Position numbers and translations under genes: made by a program
Notes under the pieces: model-generated
What the model was told of the DNA's origin: nothing
Databases searched by the model: none
Seen by the model: only the letters and a program-made list of their open reading frames with translations
Shown here: positions 16,967-26,959 of the stretch, piece by piece
Layout of the letters: every line of letters begins with the position of its first letter
Numbering within the stretch: the stretch's first letter is position 1
Source of the DNA: Flavobacteriaceae bacterium PS02336
Lineage (GTDB): Bacteria > Bacteroidota > Bacteroidia > Flavobacteriales > Flavobacteriaceae
NCBI GenBank assembly: GCA_029960065.1
Contig: JASCOF010000005.1
Location: 310,001 to 374,000, forward strand
Length of the DNA: 64,000 bases
Reading direction: 5' to 3'

Positions 16967-16974
16967 CAAATATA
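16967..16974 (-). promoter_or_regulatory. -7 element TATATTTG for Roadblock module 1
   Basis: A perfect TAnnTTTG match on the reverse strand, about 100 bp before the ATG at 16865. A TTTG occurs 26 bp further upstream (17001-17004 on the forward strand as CAAA), a long spacing for the -33 box. Confidence 0.5.
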
Positions 16975-17045
16975 AATTAAATTATGTATCATTGTAGTAC
17001 CAAATCGTTAATAATTTAAATTATTTACTGTAAAAAACTTACATT

Positions 17046-17264
17046 ATGGCTAAAGTATTGAAATTCAAAGAAGTAAACTCTGACGTAGAGCGCAGAATGA
17101 AGGATTTTGAAAAATTACGCATCAAGTTTAAAGCTGATGTAAAAAAAGGCGAAGCCAAGAAGCTTGCTGCCGGAAAAGAGAGCAAGGGAATATTTAAATC
17201 TATTTCAGAATTTTTCTCCGACAGTCCAGCAAAAACAGCTGCAAAAGTGCCTGTGCAAAAATAG
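17046..17264 (+). CDS. small basic protein of Roadblock module 1
   Basis: A 72-residue lysine-rich protein of unknown family. Residues 12-35 form a charged helix (VERRMKDFEKLRIKFKADV) and residues 45-58 a short hydrophobic/basic amphipathic segment (SKGIFKSISEFFSD). It is divergent from the Roadblock pair at 16095-16865. A 47-residue protein at 27937-28080, divergent from the second Roadblock pair, shares the pattern D-V/L-x-x-K-D/E-F-x-x-L/F-R-I and the K-G-I/F-F-K tail. That positional and sequence match supports a real gene. A terminator follows at 17320-17348. Confidence 0.7.
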   Translation: MAKVLKFKEVNSDVERRMKDFEKLRIKFKADVKKGEAKKLAAGKESKGIFKSISEFFSDSPAKTAAKVPVQK

Positions 17265-17319
17265 AATTTCTGGATTTGCATTAGCAGATAAGCTAAGTTT
17301 AGTTTATTAAAAAACAATT

Positions 17320-17348
17320 AACGCTCCCTTGGGAGCGTTTTTTTTGAT
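17320..17348 (+). terminator. terminator after the small basic protein
   Basis: AACGCTCCC and GGGAGCGTT form a near-continuous palindrome (17320-17339) followed by a T-run, the normal form of an intrinsic terminator. It supports expression of the small gene at 17046-17264. Confidence 0.85.
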
Positions 17349-17356
17349 TTAATTGT

Positions 17357-17364
17357 TATTTTTG
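17357..17364 (+). promoter_or_regulatory. -7 element TATTTTTG upstream of lspA
   Basis: A perfect TAnnTTTG match 19 bp before the lspA ATG, leaving a very short leader. It suggests that lspA is transcribed on its own here and not from the ileS operon. Confidence 0.5.
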
Positions 17365-17383
17365 CCCATCAAAAAATCATAAA

Positions 17384-17983
17384 ATGTCATTACGAAAAGC
17401 GTATTTCCTTATATTTCTAGTTTTAATTGTTGATCAGCTTTCTAAAATTTATGTCAAAACCAATTTTATTCTTGGTGAAGAGGTTGTAATTTTTGATTGG
17501 TTTAGAATTCATTTTATTGAAAATGAAGGAATGGCTTGGGGCACAAAAATTCCTGGAGAGTACGGAAAACTGATTTTAACTGTTTTTAGAATTTTTGCGG
17601 TTTTCGGAATTGGCTGGTGGCTTTCTGATGTGGTTAAAAAACGTCAATCAACTTATTTGATTGTGGCTATTGCTTTGATCTTTGCAGGAGCTGCAGGAAA
17701 TATTATAGATTCTGTTTTCTACGGCGTTATTTTTGACGACAGTACGCATAATTTAGCAACCATTTTTTCTCCGGTTCCATATGGAACGTGGTTTCATGGT
17801 TTGGTCGTAGATATGTTTTATTTTCCTATTTGGGAAGGTAATCTTCCAACATGGCTTCCTATTTTTGGCGGAAAGCACTTTGCTTTTTTTAATGCCATAT
17901 TTAATGTTGCTGATATGGCAATATCTACAGGAGTTGGGATTCTTTTGGTTTTCAATAAAAGAGCATTTCCTAAACACGCATAA
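17384..17983 (+). CDS. lspA: lipoprotein signal peptidase (signal peptidase II)
   Basis: A 199-residue inner-membrane aspartyl protease that removes the signal peptide from prolipoproteins after lipidation. Four membrane segments can be seen, and family motifs are DQLSKIYVKTNF (17-28), ENEGMAWG (46-53), AGNIIDS with catalytic D109, and FNVADMAIS with catalytic D177. The stretch 114-165 is a longer periplasmic insert than in E. coli LspA, usual in Bacteroidota. The window encodes several lipoproteins that would be its substrates (for example at 4213 and 52748). A large hairpin at 18005-18064 follows. Confidence 0.97.
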   Translation: MSLRKAYFLIFLVLIVDQLSKIYVKTNFILGEEVVIFDWFRIHFIENEGMAWGTKIPGEYGKLILTVFRIFAVFGIGWWLSDVVKKRQSTYLIVAIALIFAGAAGNIIDSVFYGVIFDDSTHNLATIFSPVPYGTWFHGLVVDMFYFPIWEGNLPTWLPIFGGKHFAFFNAIFNVADMAISTGVGILLVFNKRAFPKHA

Positions 17984-18004
17984 TTATTTTAAAATTCAAA
18001 AAAT

Positions 18005-18064
18005 AAATTCCAAATTCCAATATTTGAAGTGTTCATTGCACGCAGGTATTGGAATTTGGAATTT
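18005..18064. terminator. 18-bp perfect inverted repeat, likely terminator
   Basis: The arms 18005-18022 and 18047-18064 are perfectly complementary with a 24-nt loop. The arm word AAATTCCAAATTCCAA belongs to the same family as the terminator at 6222-6269. It lies between lspA and the helicase gene. Confidence 0.75.
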
Positions 18065-18120
18065 TTCATTATTGGGGTTTAATATTATTGTGTTATTTTT
18101 ACGTTACAAAAAATCAAACT

Positions 18121-21100
18121 ATGCAAAGTCCGTCTTTCTCTATTTATGATGCTTCTGCAGGATCCGGAAAGACATACACATTGGTGAAAGAATATTTGAA
18201 AATTATTCTGTCTTCGCCTAAAAACGATGCATATCGAAATATTCTTGCCATAACATTCACCAATAAGGCTGTTCATGAGATGAAAAGCCGAATTGTTGGG
18301 AATTTATCTGAATTTGCTAAAGAAGAGCCATCTTCCAAAGCTGTTGATTTGATGGAAGATTTGTCCAGAGAAACGGGGCTTTCAATCATTAAAATTAAAA
18401 CCAAATCGCAGCAAATCATAAAGCACTTAATTCATAATTATGCAGCTTTTGATATTTCTACAATTGATAAATTTACTCATAAAGTTATACGTGCTTTTGC
18501 ACACGACTTAAATCTTCCAATGACTTTTGAAGTTACATTGGATACCGAAAATTTATTGGTTGAAGCAGTTGATGCCATTATCGCGCAAGCTGGAGAAGAT
18601 GAAACGTTGACAAAACTGCTCATCGATTTTACAATGGAAAAAACGGATGATGATAAAAGCTGGGATATTTCGCGCGAGATTCTCGATACTGGAAGATTGG
18701 TTTTGAATGAAAACAATCGAAATGAAATTTTACACTTTCAAGATAAAACGATTGGAGAATTTGTTGAGATTAAGAAAAAAATGCAGCTACTCTGTAAAGA
18801 GCTGGAAGATGTAAATACCGGATTGGCTGTTGGTGCAATTGAATTAATTGATAAAAACGGAATCGATTCAAAATCGTTCTCGAGAGGCACTTTTCCAAAT
18901 CATTTGGATAGCATTCGAGACGGGAAATTTAATCCAAAAAATAAAACTTTTCATGAGTTTGATGATATTGCAATTAATAAAACTGCAAAAGACAGAGCTT
19001 TAATAGAAAATATTATCCCTCAATTACTTCAAATATTAAAAGAGGTTTATCAAAATTTTGAAAGAAGAGATTTTTATAAAGCCTTCTTAAAAAATATAAC
19101 GCCGCTTTCGTTGTTGAATACTGTAAGCAATGAGCTGGCAAAAATCCAGTCGGAACAGAATATTTTGTCGATTTCTGAGTTCAATGCTATTATTCACCGC
19201 GAAATTCAGAATCAGCCGGCACCTTTTATTTATGAGCGTTTAGGAGAGCTTTATCGTCATTTTTTTATTGATGAATTTCAGGATACTTCTGAAATGCAAT
19301 GGCAGAATCTAATTCCGTTAATTGATAACTCGCTTTCTGGTTTAGATGATTTAGGTAACAAAGGAACATTGATGATTGTTGGCGATCCAAAGCAGTCTAT
19401 TTATCGCTGGCGCGGAGGAAAAGCAGAGCAGTTTATTGAATTGAGTAAAGACGTAAATCCTTTCAATAATCCAGATAAAAAGATTGAGCATTTAAATACA
19501 AATTACCGTAGTTACAGCGAGATTATTGAATTTAATAATGCTTTTTTTAAGTTAATTTCGACCGAATTTTCAAATGCGGATTATAAAGATTTGTATGAAA
19601 ATCACAGTTTTCAAAATACAAATTCGAAACAAGGAGGTTATGTGAATATTTCTTTTCTTCCGATGACAGATAAAAATGATTTTGCTGATGAAGATGAAAT
19701 TATTGAGAAATCTGATTTATATGTTCTTGCAGTTTTAAATACCATTCAGGAAGTTGTAAAACAAGGGTTCGAATACAAAGACATCGTAGTCCTTACTCGT
19801 AAAAGAGGTCAGGGAATTGCTGTGGCTAATTATTTGACGGAGCAGGGAATTCCTCTTTTGTCTTCGGAAACTTTAATGGTTCAAAATGCTTCAGAAGTTC
19901 GATTGATAATTCATTTACTTAGATATCTGGGTAATAGTGCTGATTTGGAATCAAAAGCAAATTTTCTTCATTATTTGGCTTCAACCAAAGATTTGACGAT
20001 GCCTGTTCATGATTTCATTGCAATGGGAATGAATCATAAATTAGAAAAGGAATTTGAGGATTGGCTTTTGGCTTTTGATGTTTTGTTTTCCTTTAAAGAT
20101 GTCCGTAAAAAATCGCTGTATGAAGCAGTTGAGATTATAATTTCTAAATTTATCCTGCCTTCAGAAGGGAATGCTTATGTTCAGTTTTTCTTAGATATAG
20201 TTTTGGAAAGAGATATCAGGAATCAGTCGGGAATTGCAGATTTTCTGGTTTTCTGGGATAAAAATTCGGATAAATTCAGCATTCCTTCTCCAGAGGGAAA
20301 TAATGCGGTTCGGATTATGACCATTCACAAATCAAAAGGATTAGAGTTTCCTGTAGTTATTATGCCTTTTGCAGATGAAGATTACAATAGAAAACCAAAA
20401 GATAAATTGTGGCTCGATACTGAGGAAATTGATTTAGGAGTGCCAAAAGCTCTTGTGGATAACAGTAGTATTGTGGAGAGTTTTGGGGAAAGCGCTTCGG
20501 CAGTTTTTAATTTGAAAAAACAGGAAGAATTGCTGGATAATATAAATGTTCTCTATGTCGCATTAACTCGTGCCGAAGAACAGCTGTATGTGATTTCGCA
20601 GTCTCTTGAAGCAAAAAAAGACGGAGAATATCCGAATAATATGGCTTCTTTCTTTGTTAAATTTTTAATTAATGAAGGGATTTACGATGAAGGGAAACTG
20701 AACTACGAATTCGGAAATAAAGGAAGGCTTTCGAAGGCTTCAAAAACAGTAGATCTTGTAAAATCAATTCCGATTGTAAAAGAAGTCTTAAATCCGAAAA
20801 ACATAAAAATTGCACAACGAGAAGCTTTAATGTGGGGGACGCATCAGCAGGAAGCGATTTCTTATGGAAATATTGTACACGAGATTTTGGCTTTTGTAAA
20901 AGATAAATCAGATATTGAACTTGCGGTAACAAAATCGCTCGAAAATGGATTGATTACTTATGATCAAGTTGATCAAGTTTTGCAGACTTTAGGAGAAATT
21001 GTAAATCACCCAGAGTTGTCTGTGTGTTTCGCTGGAAATCATACGGTGTTAAACGAACAGACTATCGTTCAGAAACAAGGAAGGATTTTAAAGCCAGACA

Positions 21101-21279
21101 GAGTTGTTTTTTTAGAAAATAAAGAAGCTTTTTTGCTCGATTATAAAACTGGAGCAGTTAATGCTAAATATCAGCAGCAAATTCAAGAATATCAAGATGC
21201 AATTGAAGACTTAGGATACAAAGTGTTAAAAAAGGCATTGGTATATATCGGATCGGAAATTGAAGTGGTAAATTTGTGA
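18121..21279 (+). CDS. AddA-type UvrD/RecB helicase-nuclease
   Basis: A 1052-residue superfamily 1 helicase with a C-terminal nuclease. Walker A is ASAGSGKTYT (11-20), Walker B region is FFIDEFQDTSEMQWQ, followed by VGDPKQSIYRWRGG, TIHKSKGLEFPVV and NVLYVALTRAEEQL. The C-terminus has the PD-(D/E)XK motif LLDYKTG with AKYQQQIQEYQ. With the AddB-type protein at 24197 it would form the recombination enzyme that processes double-strand breaks to load RecA. The start is placed at the ATG at 18121, where MQSPSFSIYDASAG begins; an upstream in-frame start would overlap the hairpin region. kbl and an ompA gene separate it from the partner gene. Confidence 0.9.
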   Translation: MQSPSFSIYDASAGSGKTYTLVKEYLKIILSSPKNDAYRNILAITFTNKAVHEMKSRIVGNLSEFAKEEPSSKAVDLMEDLSRETGLSIIKIKTKSQQIIKHLIHNYAAFDISTIDKFTHKVIRAFAHDLNLPMTFEVTLDTENLLVEAVDAIIAQAGEDETLTKLLIDFTMEKTDDDKSWDISREILDTGRLVLNENNRNEILHFQDKTIGEFVEIKKKMQLLCKELEDVNTGLAVGAIELIDKNGIDSKSFSRGTFPNHLDSIRDGKFNPKNKTFHEFDDIAINKTAKDRALIENIIPQLLQILKEVYQNFERRDFYKAFLKNITPLSLLNTVSNELAKIQSEQNILSISEFNAIIHREIQNQPAPFIYERLGELYRHFFIDEFQDTSEMQWQNLIPLIDNSLSGLDDLGNKGTLMIVGDPKQSIYRWRGGKAEQFIELSKDVNPFNNPDKKIEHLNTNYRSYSEIIEFNNAFFKLISTEFSNADYKDLYENHSFQNTNSKQGGYVNISFLPMTDKNDFADEDEIIEKSDLYVLAVLNTIQEVVKQGFEYKDIVVLTRKRGQGIAVANYLTEQGIPLLSSETLMVQNASEVRLIIHLLRYLGNSADLESKANFLHYLASTKDLTMPVHDFIAMGMNHKLEKEFEDWLLAFDVLFSFKDVRKKSLYEAVEIIISKFILPSEGNAYVQFFLDIVLERDIRNQSGIADFLVFWDKNSDKFSIPSPEGNNAVRIMTIHKSKGLEFPVVIMPFADEDYNRKPKDKLWLDTEEIDLGVPKALVDNSSIVESFGESASAVFNLKKQEELLDNINVLYVALTRAEEQLYVISQSLEAKKDGEYPNNMASFFVKFLINEGIYDEGKLNYEFGNKGRLSKASKTVDLVKSIPIVKEVLNPKNIKIAQREALMWGTHQQEAISYGNIVHEILAFVKDKSDIELAVTKSLENGLITYDQVDQVLQTLGEIVNHPELSVCFAGNHTVLNEQTIVQKQGRILKPDRVVFLENKEAFLLDYKTGAVNAKYQQQIQEYQDAIEDLGYKVLKKALVYIGSEIEVVNL

Positions 21280-21361
21280 AAAAATTAATCAGATGTTAAA
21301 GAAATAACGAAGCTTTATTTGTGTTAAGTTGTTAATTTTTAACGTTTTAAATATATTAAAA

Positions 21362-22555
21362 ATGTACGGTAAAATTAAAGAGCATCTGCAAAGTGAGTTG
21401 CAGACAATCGAAGAAAATGGAATTTTTAAAAAAGAGAGAATTATCACATCTCCACAAGGTGCGGAAATTAAAATCTCAACAGGAGAAACGGTTTTAAACT
21501 TTTGTGCTAACAATTATTTAGGACTTTCATCGCATCCAGAAGTGGTACAGGCGGCGAAAGATGCCTTAGATACTCATGGTTTCGGAATGTCATCTGTTCG
21601 TTTTATCTGCGGAACACAGGATATTCATAAAACACTAGAGAAAAAGATTGCTGACTTTTATGGTACAGAAGATACGATTTTATACGCGGCTGCATTTGAT
21701 GCTAATGGAGGAGTGTTTGAGCCTCTATTGGGAGAAAACGATGCAATTATTTCTGATAGTCTAAATCATGCCTCTATTATTGATGGAGTTCGTTTGTGTA
21801 AAGCGTCCCGTTATCGTTATGAAAATAATAATATGGAAGATTTGGAACAGCAGTTAATAAAAGCAAATGAAGCTGGAACTCGTTTTAAATTAATCGTAAC
21901 AGATGGTGTGTTCTCTATGGATGGTCTAGTGGCGCCCTTAGATAAAATATGCGATCTTGCTGATAAGTATGATGCTATGGTTATGGTAGATGAATGTCAT
22001 GCAGCAGGTTTTATTGGTGCTACTGGAAAAGGTACTCTTGAAGCAAAAGGTGTTATGGGACGTGTAGATATTATTACGGGAACACTAGGTAAAGCTTTAG
22101 GTGGTGCCATGGGAGGATATACAACAGCTAAAAAAGAAATAATAGAGATTTTGCGTCAGCGTTCAAGACCTTATTTGTTTTCAAATTCTTTAGCTCCTTC
22201 TATTGTGGGTGCTTCTATTAAAGTTTTTGAATTGTTAGAAAAAGATACAACGCTTCGTGATAAATTAGAATGGAATACCAATTATTTTAAAGATGGTATG
22301 AAAAAGGCAGGTTTCGATATTATCGATGGAGATTCTGCTATTGTTCCGGTGATGTTGTATGATGCAAAATTATCACAAACTATGGCAAATGAACTTTTAA
22401 AACAAGGGATTTATGTTATTGGGTTCTTCTTTCCTGTTGTTCCTAAAGAAAAGGCGAGAATACGTGTACAGTTGTCTGCAGCTCATACAAAAGAACACTT
22501 GGATAAGGCGATAGATGCCTTTACAGTTGTCGGTAAAATGTTAAAAGTTATATAA
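21362..22555 (+). CDS. kbl: glycine C-acetyltransferase (2-amino-3-ketobutyrate CoA ligase)
   Basis: A 397-residue PLP enzyme of the alpha-oxoamine synthase family that cleaves 2-amino-3-oxobutyrate with CoA to glycine and acetyl-CoA in threonine breakdown. Family motifs are [38 protein letters not shown] and the PLP-lysine motif [15 protein letters not shown] with K244. The length and near-complete conservation fit Kbl better than the related biotin or serine palmitoyl synthases. The usual partner, threonine 3-dehydrogenase (tdh), is not in the window. The ATG at 21362 gives [13 protein letters not shown]; an in-frame TTG 33 bp upstream is less likely. Confidence 0.94.
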   Translation: MYGKIKEHLQSELQTIEENGIFKKERIITSPQGAEIKISTGETVLNFCANNYLGLSSHPEVVQAAKDALDTHGFGMSSVRFICGTQDIHKTLEKKIADFYGTEDTILYAAAFDANGGVFEPLLGENDAIISDSLNHASIIDGVRLCKASRYRYENNNMEDLEQQLIKANEAGTRFKLIVTDGVFSMDGLVAPLDKICDLADKYDAMVMVDECHAAGFIGATGKGTLEAKGVMGRVDIITGTLGKALGGAMGGYTTAKKEIIEILRQRSRPYLFSNSLAPSIVGASIKVFELLEKDTTLRDKLEWNTNYFKDGMKKAGFDIIDGDSAIVPVMLYDAKLSQTMANELLKQGIYVIGFFFPVVPKEKARIRVQLSAAHTKEHLDKAIDAFTVVGKMLKVI

Positions 22556-22668
22556 TTACCACTTTGGTCAAATTTTTGTAGGTTTTTTTTAACATTTCAT
22601 TTTGTATTTAAAAAATTTGGTGTTACTTTTGCTTGTAATTAACTAAATTGTAATTAAAAAAATTAAGT

Positions 22669-24132
22669 ATGAAACATCTTAACAAACTTTTAGTTGCTGT
22701 ATTGATGGCGATGGGTTTAAATGCTCACGCGCAAGACAGTAACAATCCATGGGCGATCTCTTTCGGGGTTAATGCTGTGGATACAAGGACTAGTTCGGGT
22801 TCAGGAAGTGGGTTTTTTGACCAACACTTCTCTCAGCCATTCTCTGCAAAAGACAATTGGAATATTCTTCCTTCTTTATCTTACATTGGTGTGTCTAGAT
22901 ATGTTGGTAGCGGTTTTTCTGTTGGTTTACAAGGATCTGTAAACAAAATTGATAAATTCGTTACTTTCAATCCAAGTGCTCCTGGACATGATAGTAGAGG
23001 GAATGTTGTTACAAACCCTGGAGATTTAATGTACTACGGAATTGATGCTACTATTAAATACAGCTTCCAAGAATTAATCAAATCTAAAGTGATTGATCCT
23101 TCGTTATCTGTTGGTGGTGGTTATACTTTCTTCGGAGATAGCAGCTACGGAACTGTTAACCCAGGTGCTGGTTTAACTTTTTGGTTTACAGATGCTATCG
23201 GTCTTGAGTTAGCTACAAGATACAAATGGGCTGTTAGTGGTGATAGAGTGGATGCTTCTGGAACTCCAGATGCAGTTTCTCACTTCCAACACACTGCAGG
23301 TTTAGTTTTCAAATTCGGAGGTAAAGATACTGACGGAGACGGAATCTATGACAAAGATGATGCTTGTCCAGATGTTGCTGGTTTAAAACAATTCAACGGA
23401 TGTCCTGATACTGACGGTGACGGAATCGTTGATGCTTCTGACGCTTGTCCAGATGTATTTGGTTTAGCTGCATTAAACGGATGTCCTGATACTGACGGAG
23501 ACGGAATTGCTGATAAAGATGATGCTTGTCCAGATGTTGCTGGTTTAGCTGCTTTAAAAGGTTGTCCTGATACTGACGGAGACGGAATCGCTGATAAAGA
23601 CGATAAATGTCCTACAGTTGCTGGTCCTAAAGAAAACGGTGGTTGCCCATTCTTAGACGCTGATAAAGATGGTGTTGCTGATAAAGACGATGACTGTCCT
23701 ACAGTTCCAGGTCCTGCAAGTAACAGAGGATGTCCAGAAGTAACTTCTGCTGCATTAGAAGATCTTAAAGTTCAAGCTAGAGCAATCTACTTCAACTCAG
23801 GAAAAGCTACTTTCAAAACTGGTGATAAAGAAACTCCAGCTAGATTAGATGCTATTAAAGAAATCCTTAAAAACTATCCAAACGCGAAATTCTCTATCGA
23901 AGGACACACAGATAGTACAGGTTCTGCTAAAATCAACGACAAACTTTCTCAAGATAGAGCTAACGCGGTATTAAACGCTTTAGTTGAAAGAGGAGTTAGC
24001 CCAGATAACTTAGAAGCTAAAGGATTTGGATCTTCTCAACCAGTTGCAAGTAACAAAACTGCTGCAGGTAAAGCTCAAAACAGAAGAACTGAAATTAGAC
24101 ACATTGGTTCTAAATACCAAGGTAAACTATAA
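22669..24132 (+). CDS. OmpA-family outer membrane protein with thrombospondin type 3 repeats
   Basis: A 487-residue outer-membrane protein. Signal peptide 1-22 ([10 protein letters not shown] through AHAQ). An N-terminal beta-barrel domain (about 25-215) is followed by five calcium-binding thrombospondin type 3 repeats such as [16 protein letters not shown] (about 220-350) and a C-terminal OmpA peptidoglycan-binding domain ([35 protein letters not shown]). It would anchor the outer membrane to the cell wall. Codons use C and A more evenly than neighbours, as expected for a highly expressed gene. It is monocistronic and ends at a strong terminator. Confidence 0.95.
   Translation: MKHLNKLLVAVLMAMGLNAHAQDSNNPWAISFGVNAVDTRTSSGSGSGFFDQHFSQPFSAKDNWNILPSLSYIGVSRYVGSGFSVGLQGSVNKIDKFVTFNPSAPGHDSRGNVVTNPGDLMYYGIDATIKYSFQELIKSKVIDPSLSVGGGYTFFGDSSYGTVNPGAGLTFWFTDAIGLELATRYKWAVSGDRVDASGTPDAVSHFQHTAGLVFKFGGKDTDGDGIYDKDDACPDVAGLKQFNGCPDTDGDGIVDASDACPDVFGLAALNGCPDTDGDGIADKDDACPDVAGLAALKGCPDTDGDGIADKDDKCPTVAGPKENGGCPFLDADKDGVADKDDDCPTVPGPASNRGCPEVTSAALEDLKVQARAIYFNSGKATFKTGDKETPARLDAIKEILKNYPNAKFSIEGHTDSTGSAKINDKLSQDRANAVLNALVERGVSPDNLEAKGFGSSQPVASNKTAAGKAQNRRTEIRHIGSKYQGKL
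23326..23649 (+). repeat. four in-frame 81-bp direct repeats in the OmpA gene
   Basis: The word GATACTGACGG starts at 23326, 23407, 23488 and 23569, an exact 81-bp (27-codon) period. Each unit encodes one thrombospondin type 3 repeat. Such units are prone to copy-number change. Confidence 0.9.
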
Positions 24133-24154
24133 TTTACTTTTGTAAATAAATACT

Positions 24155-24188
24155 AAAAGCCATTCTTAATTGAATGGCTTTTTTTATT
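24155..24188 (+). terminator. terminator after the OmpA gene
   Basis: AAAAGCCATTC (24155-24165) pairs with GAATGGCTTTT (24172-24182), followed by a long T-run. Confidence 0.9.
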
Positions 24189-24196
24189 TTTATACT

Positions 24197-26959
24197 ATGG
24201 TAAATACTTCTTTTCTAAAAAAAATTGCTGGTGTTGTAATTCAGGATTATGCTGAGAAACTTTCTCAAATAACGATAATTCTTCCTAATAAAAGAGCAAA
24301 AGTTTTTTTGATTGAAGCACTTAAAAATGAGACTGATAAAACTATAATTGCTCCAGAAATTACAAGTATTGAGGATTTTGTGCAAGATGTAGCATCTATT
24401 CGTTCAATAGATTCTATCGAGCTTTTATTTGAGTTTTACGAGGTCTATTTGTCTATCACAGAAAAGAAGAATCAGCAGTCGTTTGAATTGTTTGCAAATT
24501 GGGCAAAAACGCTATTGCAGGATTTTAATGAAATTGACCGCTATCTTTTAGAACCTTCCCATGTTTTGTCTTATTTGAAAGATATTGAAGATATAAAAAA
24601 ATGGGGCTTAGAGGTCGATCAGAAAACTAAACTTCTGGAAAATTATATTGATTTTTGGAAACTCCTTCCGTTATACTACGAATCTTTATACAATCATTTG
24701 CTGTTTAAGTCCATAGGTTATCAAGGTTTGGTCTATCGGGAAGCGGTAAATAACTTAAATCATTTCTCGAATACAATTGGAAATCGCATTTTTATTTTTG
24801 CAGGGTTCAATGCTTTGAATGCTGCTGAAGAAAAAATTGTACAGCATTTGCTAGCCTTAGATCAAGCTAAAATTTATTGGGATTCAGATCAAACTTTTTT
24901 AAACGATCCGTATCATGATGCTGGTCTTTTTTTGAGACGTTTTAAAGAAAGTTGGAAACACTATAGAACAAATCCTTTTGAATGGATTGTAGATGATTTT
25001 TCGCAATCAAAAAATATTCGGGTTATTGGAACTCCTAAAACAATCGGCCAGGCAAAGCTTACCGGAAGTATTATTGAAGATCTAATCAATGAAAACCCTT
25101 CGGCGTCTCTTGATAAAGTGGCTGTTGTATTGGGTGAAGAGAATTTATTAGTTCCCGTTTTATATTCACTTCCTTCCTCTGTTGGTGCTTTAAATATCAC
25201 GATGGGATATTCGGGTAAAAATAATCCATCGCAGATATTAGTCGCTAAGTTGTTTAAAATGCATACTAATGCGCTTTCGCGAAAGGGAGGAAGTTATGTT
25301 TTTTATTATAAAGATGTTCTCGATATTTTGACACATCCGTTGGTGGAACCTTTTGCTCATGCTCAGGGACTGGTAAGGATTATCAAAGAAAATAATTATA
25401 CGTTTATCACACATCATAAAATTTTGGAGCTTCATCCAAATCCATCTAAATTTTTTAATCTTTTGTTTGAAAAATGGGAAAGTGGCTCTGTTGCAGTCTT
25501 AAATAATATTTCGGCTTTACTGATTGTTGTTAAAGAACATTTTAGCAATGATAATGAAGAAGAAAAAATCGCAAAAGCATTTGTATATGGCGTTTTTAAG
25601 GTGATTAATAAACTTATAAATTATTATACCAAACATAATCATATTGATAATATTGATACGCTTCATGCTATCTATAAGCAGATTATTGATTTGGCAGAAG
25701 TGTCTTTTGAGGGAGAACCTTTGCGTGGTTTGCAGATTATGGGAGTTTTAGAAAGCCGTGTCTTGGATTTTGAAACGGTTATTATAACCTCGATGAATGA
25801 AGGAAAATTTCCTGCGGGAAAATCGCAGAATTCATTTATTCCTTACGATGTCAAAAGAGAGTTAGGGCTTCCGACTTTCAAAGAAAAGGATGCCATTTAT
25901 ACGTATCACTTTTATCATTTACTGCAAAGGGCTAAAAATATCTATTTAATCTACAATACTGAAAATGAGGGATTGGATGCTGGAGAAAGAAGCCGTTTTA
26001 TTACGCAGTTAGAAGTCGAAAAACAAAGAAATCATACTATCACTTTTGATATTTATAACCCTGTTTTGCCAAATACAGCTTATGAGCCTATTTCGGTTGC
26101 AAAGTCTGAAATGGTAATGGAGCGTTTGAAGGAAATTGCTGCAACAGGTTTTTCACCATCAGCATTGACAAGTTACATTAGAAATCCGATAGAGTTTTAT
26201 TTTCAAAAAATACTTCGAATCCGTGAAGTAGAAGAGGTGGAGGAAAATATTGCGCTGAATACTTTAGGAACAATTATCCACGAAACTCTTAAAGCTTTAT
26301 ATGAACCTTTTATAGGTAAATTTATTTCAGAAAATGATCTTTTAAATTGTTTTAAGCTTTTGGATGACGAAGTTTTAAAACAGTTTAAATTGGTTTACAA
26401 AGAAGGGGAAATCAAAAAAGGAAGAAATCTTCTGGCTTTTGAAGTGGCTAAACGAAATGTTTCTAATTTCTTAAGAATGGAATTGGATTCTGTCAAAAAT
26501 GATGAAGCAATTCAGATAATTGCTTTAGAGCAGACTTTTGAGCGTGAATTTGTACATCCAAAACTGCCTTTTCCTGTTTTGATTAAAGGAAATGTCGATA
26601 GAATTGAACGTCGTAACGGTAAAATAAGAATTATCGATTATAAGACGGGAAAAGTAGAAAAATCTAATGTAGTATTGAAAACATGGAATGGATTAACACA
26701 GGAGCTTAAAAACGATAAAATTATTCAGGTTTTAGCATATGCCTTTATGTTTGAAAAAGAAGCTGGAAATCTGCCAATTGAAGTAGGTATTATTTCGTTT
26801 AAAAATTTAAAATCTGGTTTTTTACCTTTTGGTTATAAAGAAGAAAAAGAGTTAAATGCTGTTGTAACAACAGAGATATTAAATTCTTATTTGGATGAAA
26901 TTGCCAATTTGCTTGGTGAAATATTTGATGTCAATATTCCTTTCGAGGAAAAAATATAG
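24197..26959 (+). CDS. AddB-type PD-(D/E)XK nuclease
   Basis: A 920-residue protein with an inactive-helicase-like N-terminal half (ITIILPNKRAKVFLIEAL near the start) and a C-terminal PD-(D/E)XK nuclease: LPFPVLIKGNVDRIERRNGK followed by IRIIDYKTGKVEKSN. FSPSALTSYIRNPIEFYFQK is a typical segment before the nuclease. It most probably pairs with the AddA-type protein at 18121. The start is set at the ATG at 24197 because the upstream in-frame codons overlap the preceding terminator. The stop TAG at 26957-26959 is followed, in the same frame, by the reading frame of a small membrane protein. Confidence 0.87.
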   Translation: MVNTSFLKKIAGVVIQDYAEKLSQITIILPNKRAKVFLIEALKNETDKTIIAPEITSIEDFVQDVASIRSIDSIELLFEFYEVYLSITEKKNQQSFELFANWAKTLLQDFNEIDRYLLEPSHVLSYLKDIEDIKKWGLEVDQKTKLLENYIDFWKLLPLYYESLYNHLLFKSIGYQGLVYREAVNNLNHFSNTIGNRIFIFAGFNALNAAEEKIVQHLLALDQAKIYWDSDQTFLNDPYHDAGLFLRRFKESWKHYRTNPFEWIVDDFSQSKNIRVIGTPKTIGQAKLTGSIIEDLINENPSASLDKVAVVLGEENLLVPVLYSLPSSVGALNITMGYSGKNNPSQILVAKLFKMHTNALSRKGGSYVFYYKDVLDILTHPLVEPFAHAQGLVRIIKENNYTFITHHKILELHPNPSKFFNLLFEKWESGSVAVLNNISALLIVVKEHFSNDNEEEKIAKAFVYGVFKVINKLINYYTKHNHIDNIDTLHAIYKQIIDLAEVSFEGEPLRGLQIMGVLESRVLDFETVIITSMNEGKFPAGKSQNSFIPYDVKRELGLPTFKEKDAIYTYHFYHLLQRAKNIYLIYNTENEGLDAGERSRFITQLEVEKQRNHTITFDIYNPVLPNTAYEPISVAKSEMVMERLKEIAATGFSPSALTSYIRNPIEFYFQKILRIREVEEVEENIALNTLGTIIHETLKALYEPFIGKFISENDLLNCFKLLDDEVLKQFKLVYKEGEIKKGRNLLAFEVAKRNVSNFLRMELDSVKNDEAIQIIALEQTFEREFVHPKLPFPVLIKGNVDRIERRNGKIRIIDYKTGKVEKSNVVLKTWNGLTQELKNDKIIQVLAYAFMFEKEAGNLPIEVGIISFKNLKSGFLPFGYKEEKELNAVVTTEILNSYLDEIANLLGEIFDVNIPFEEKI

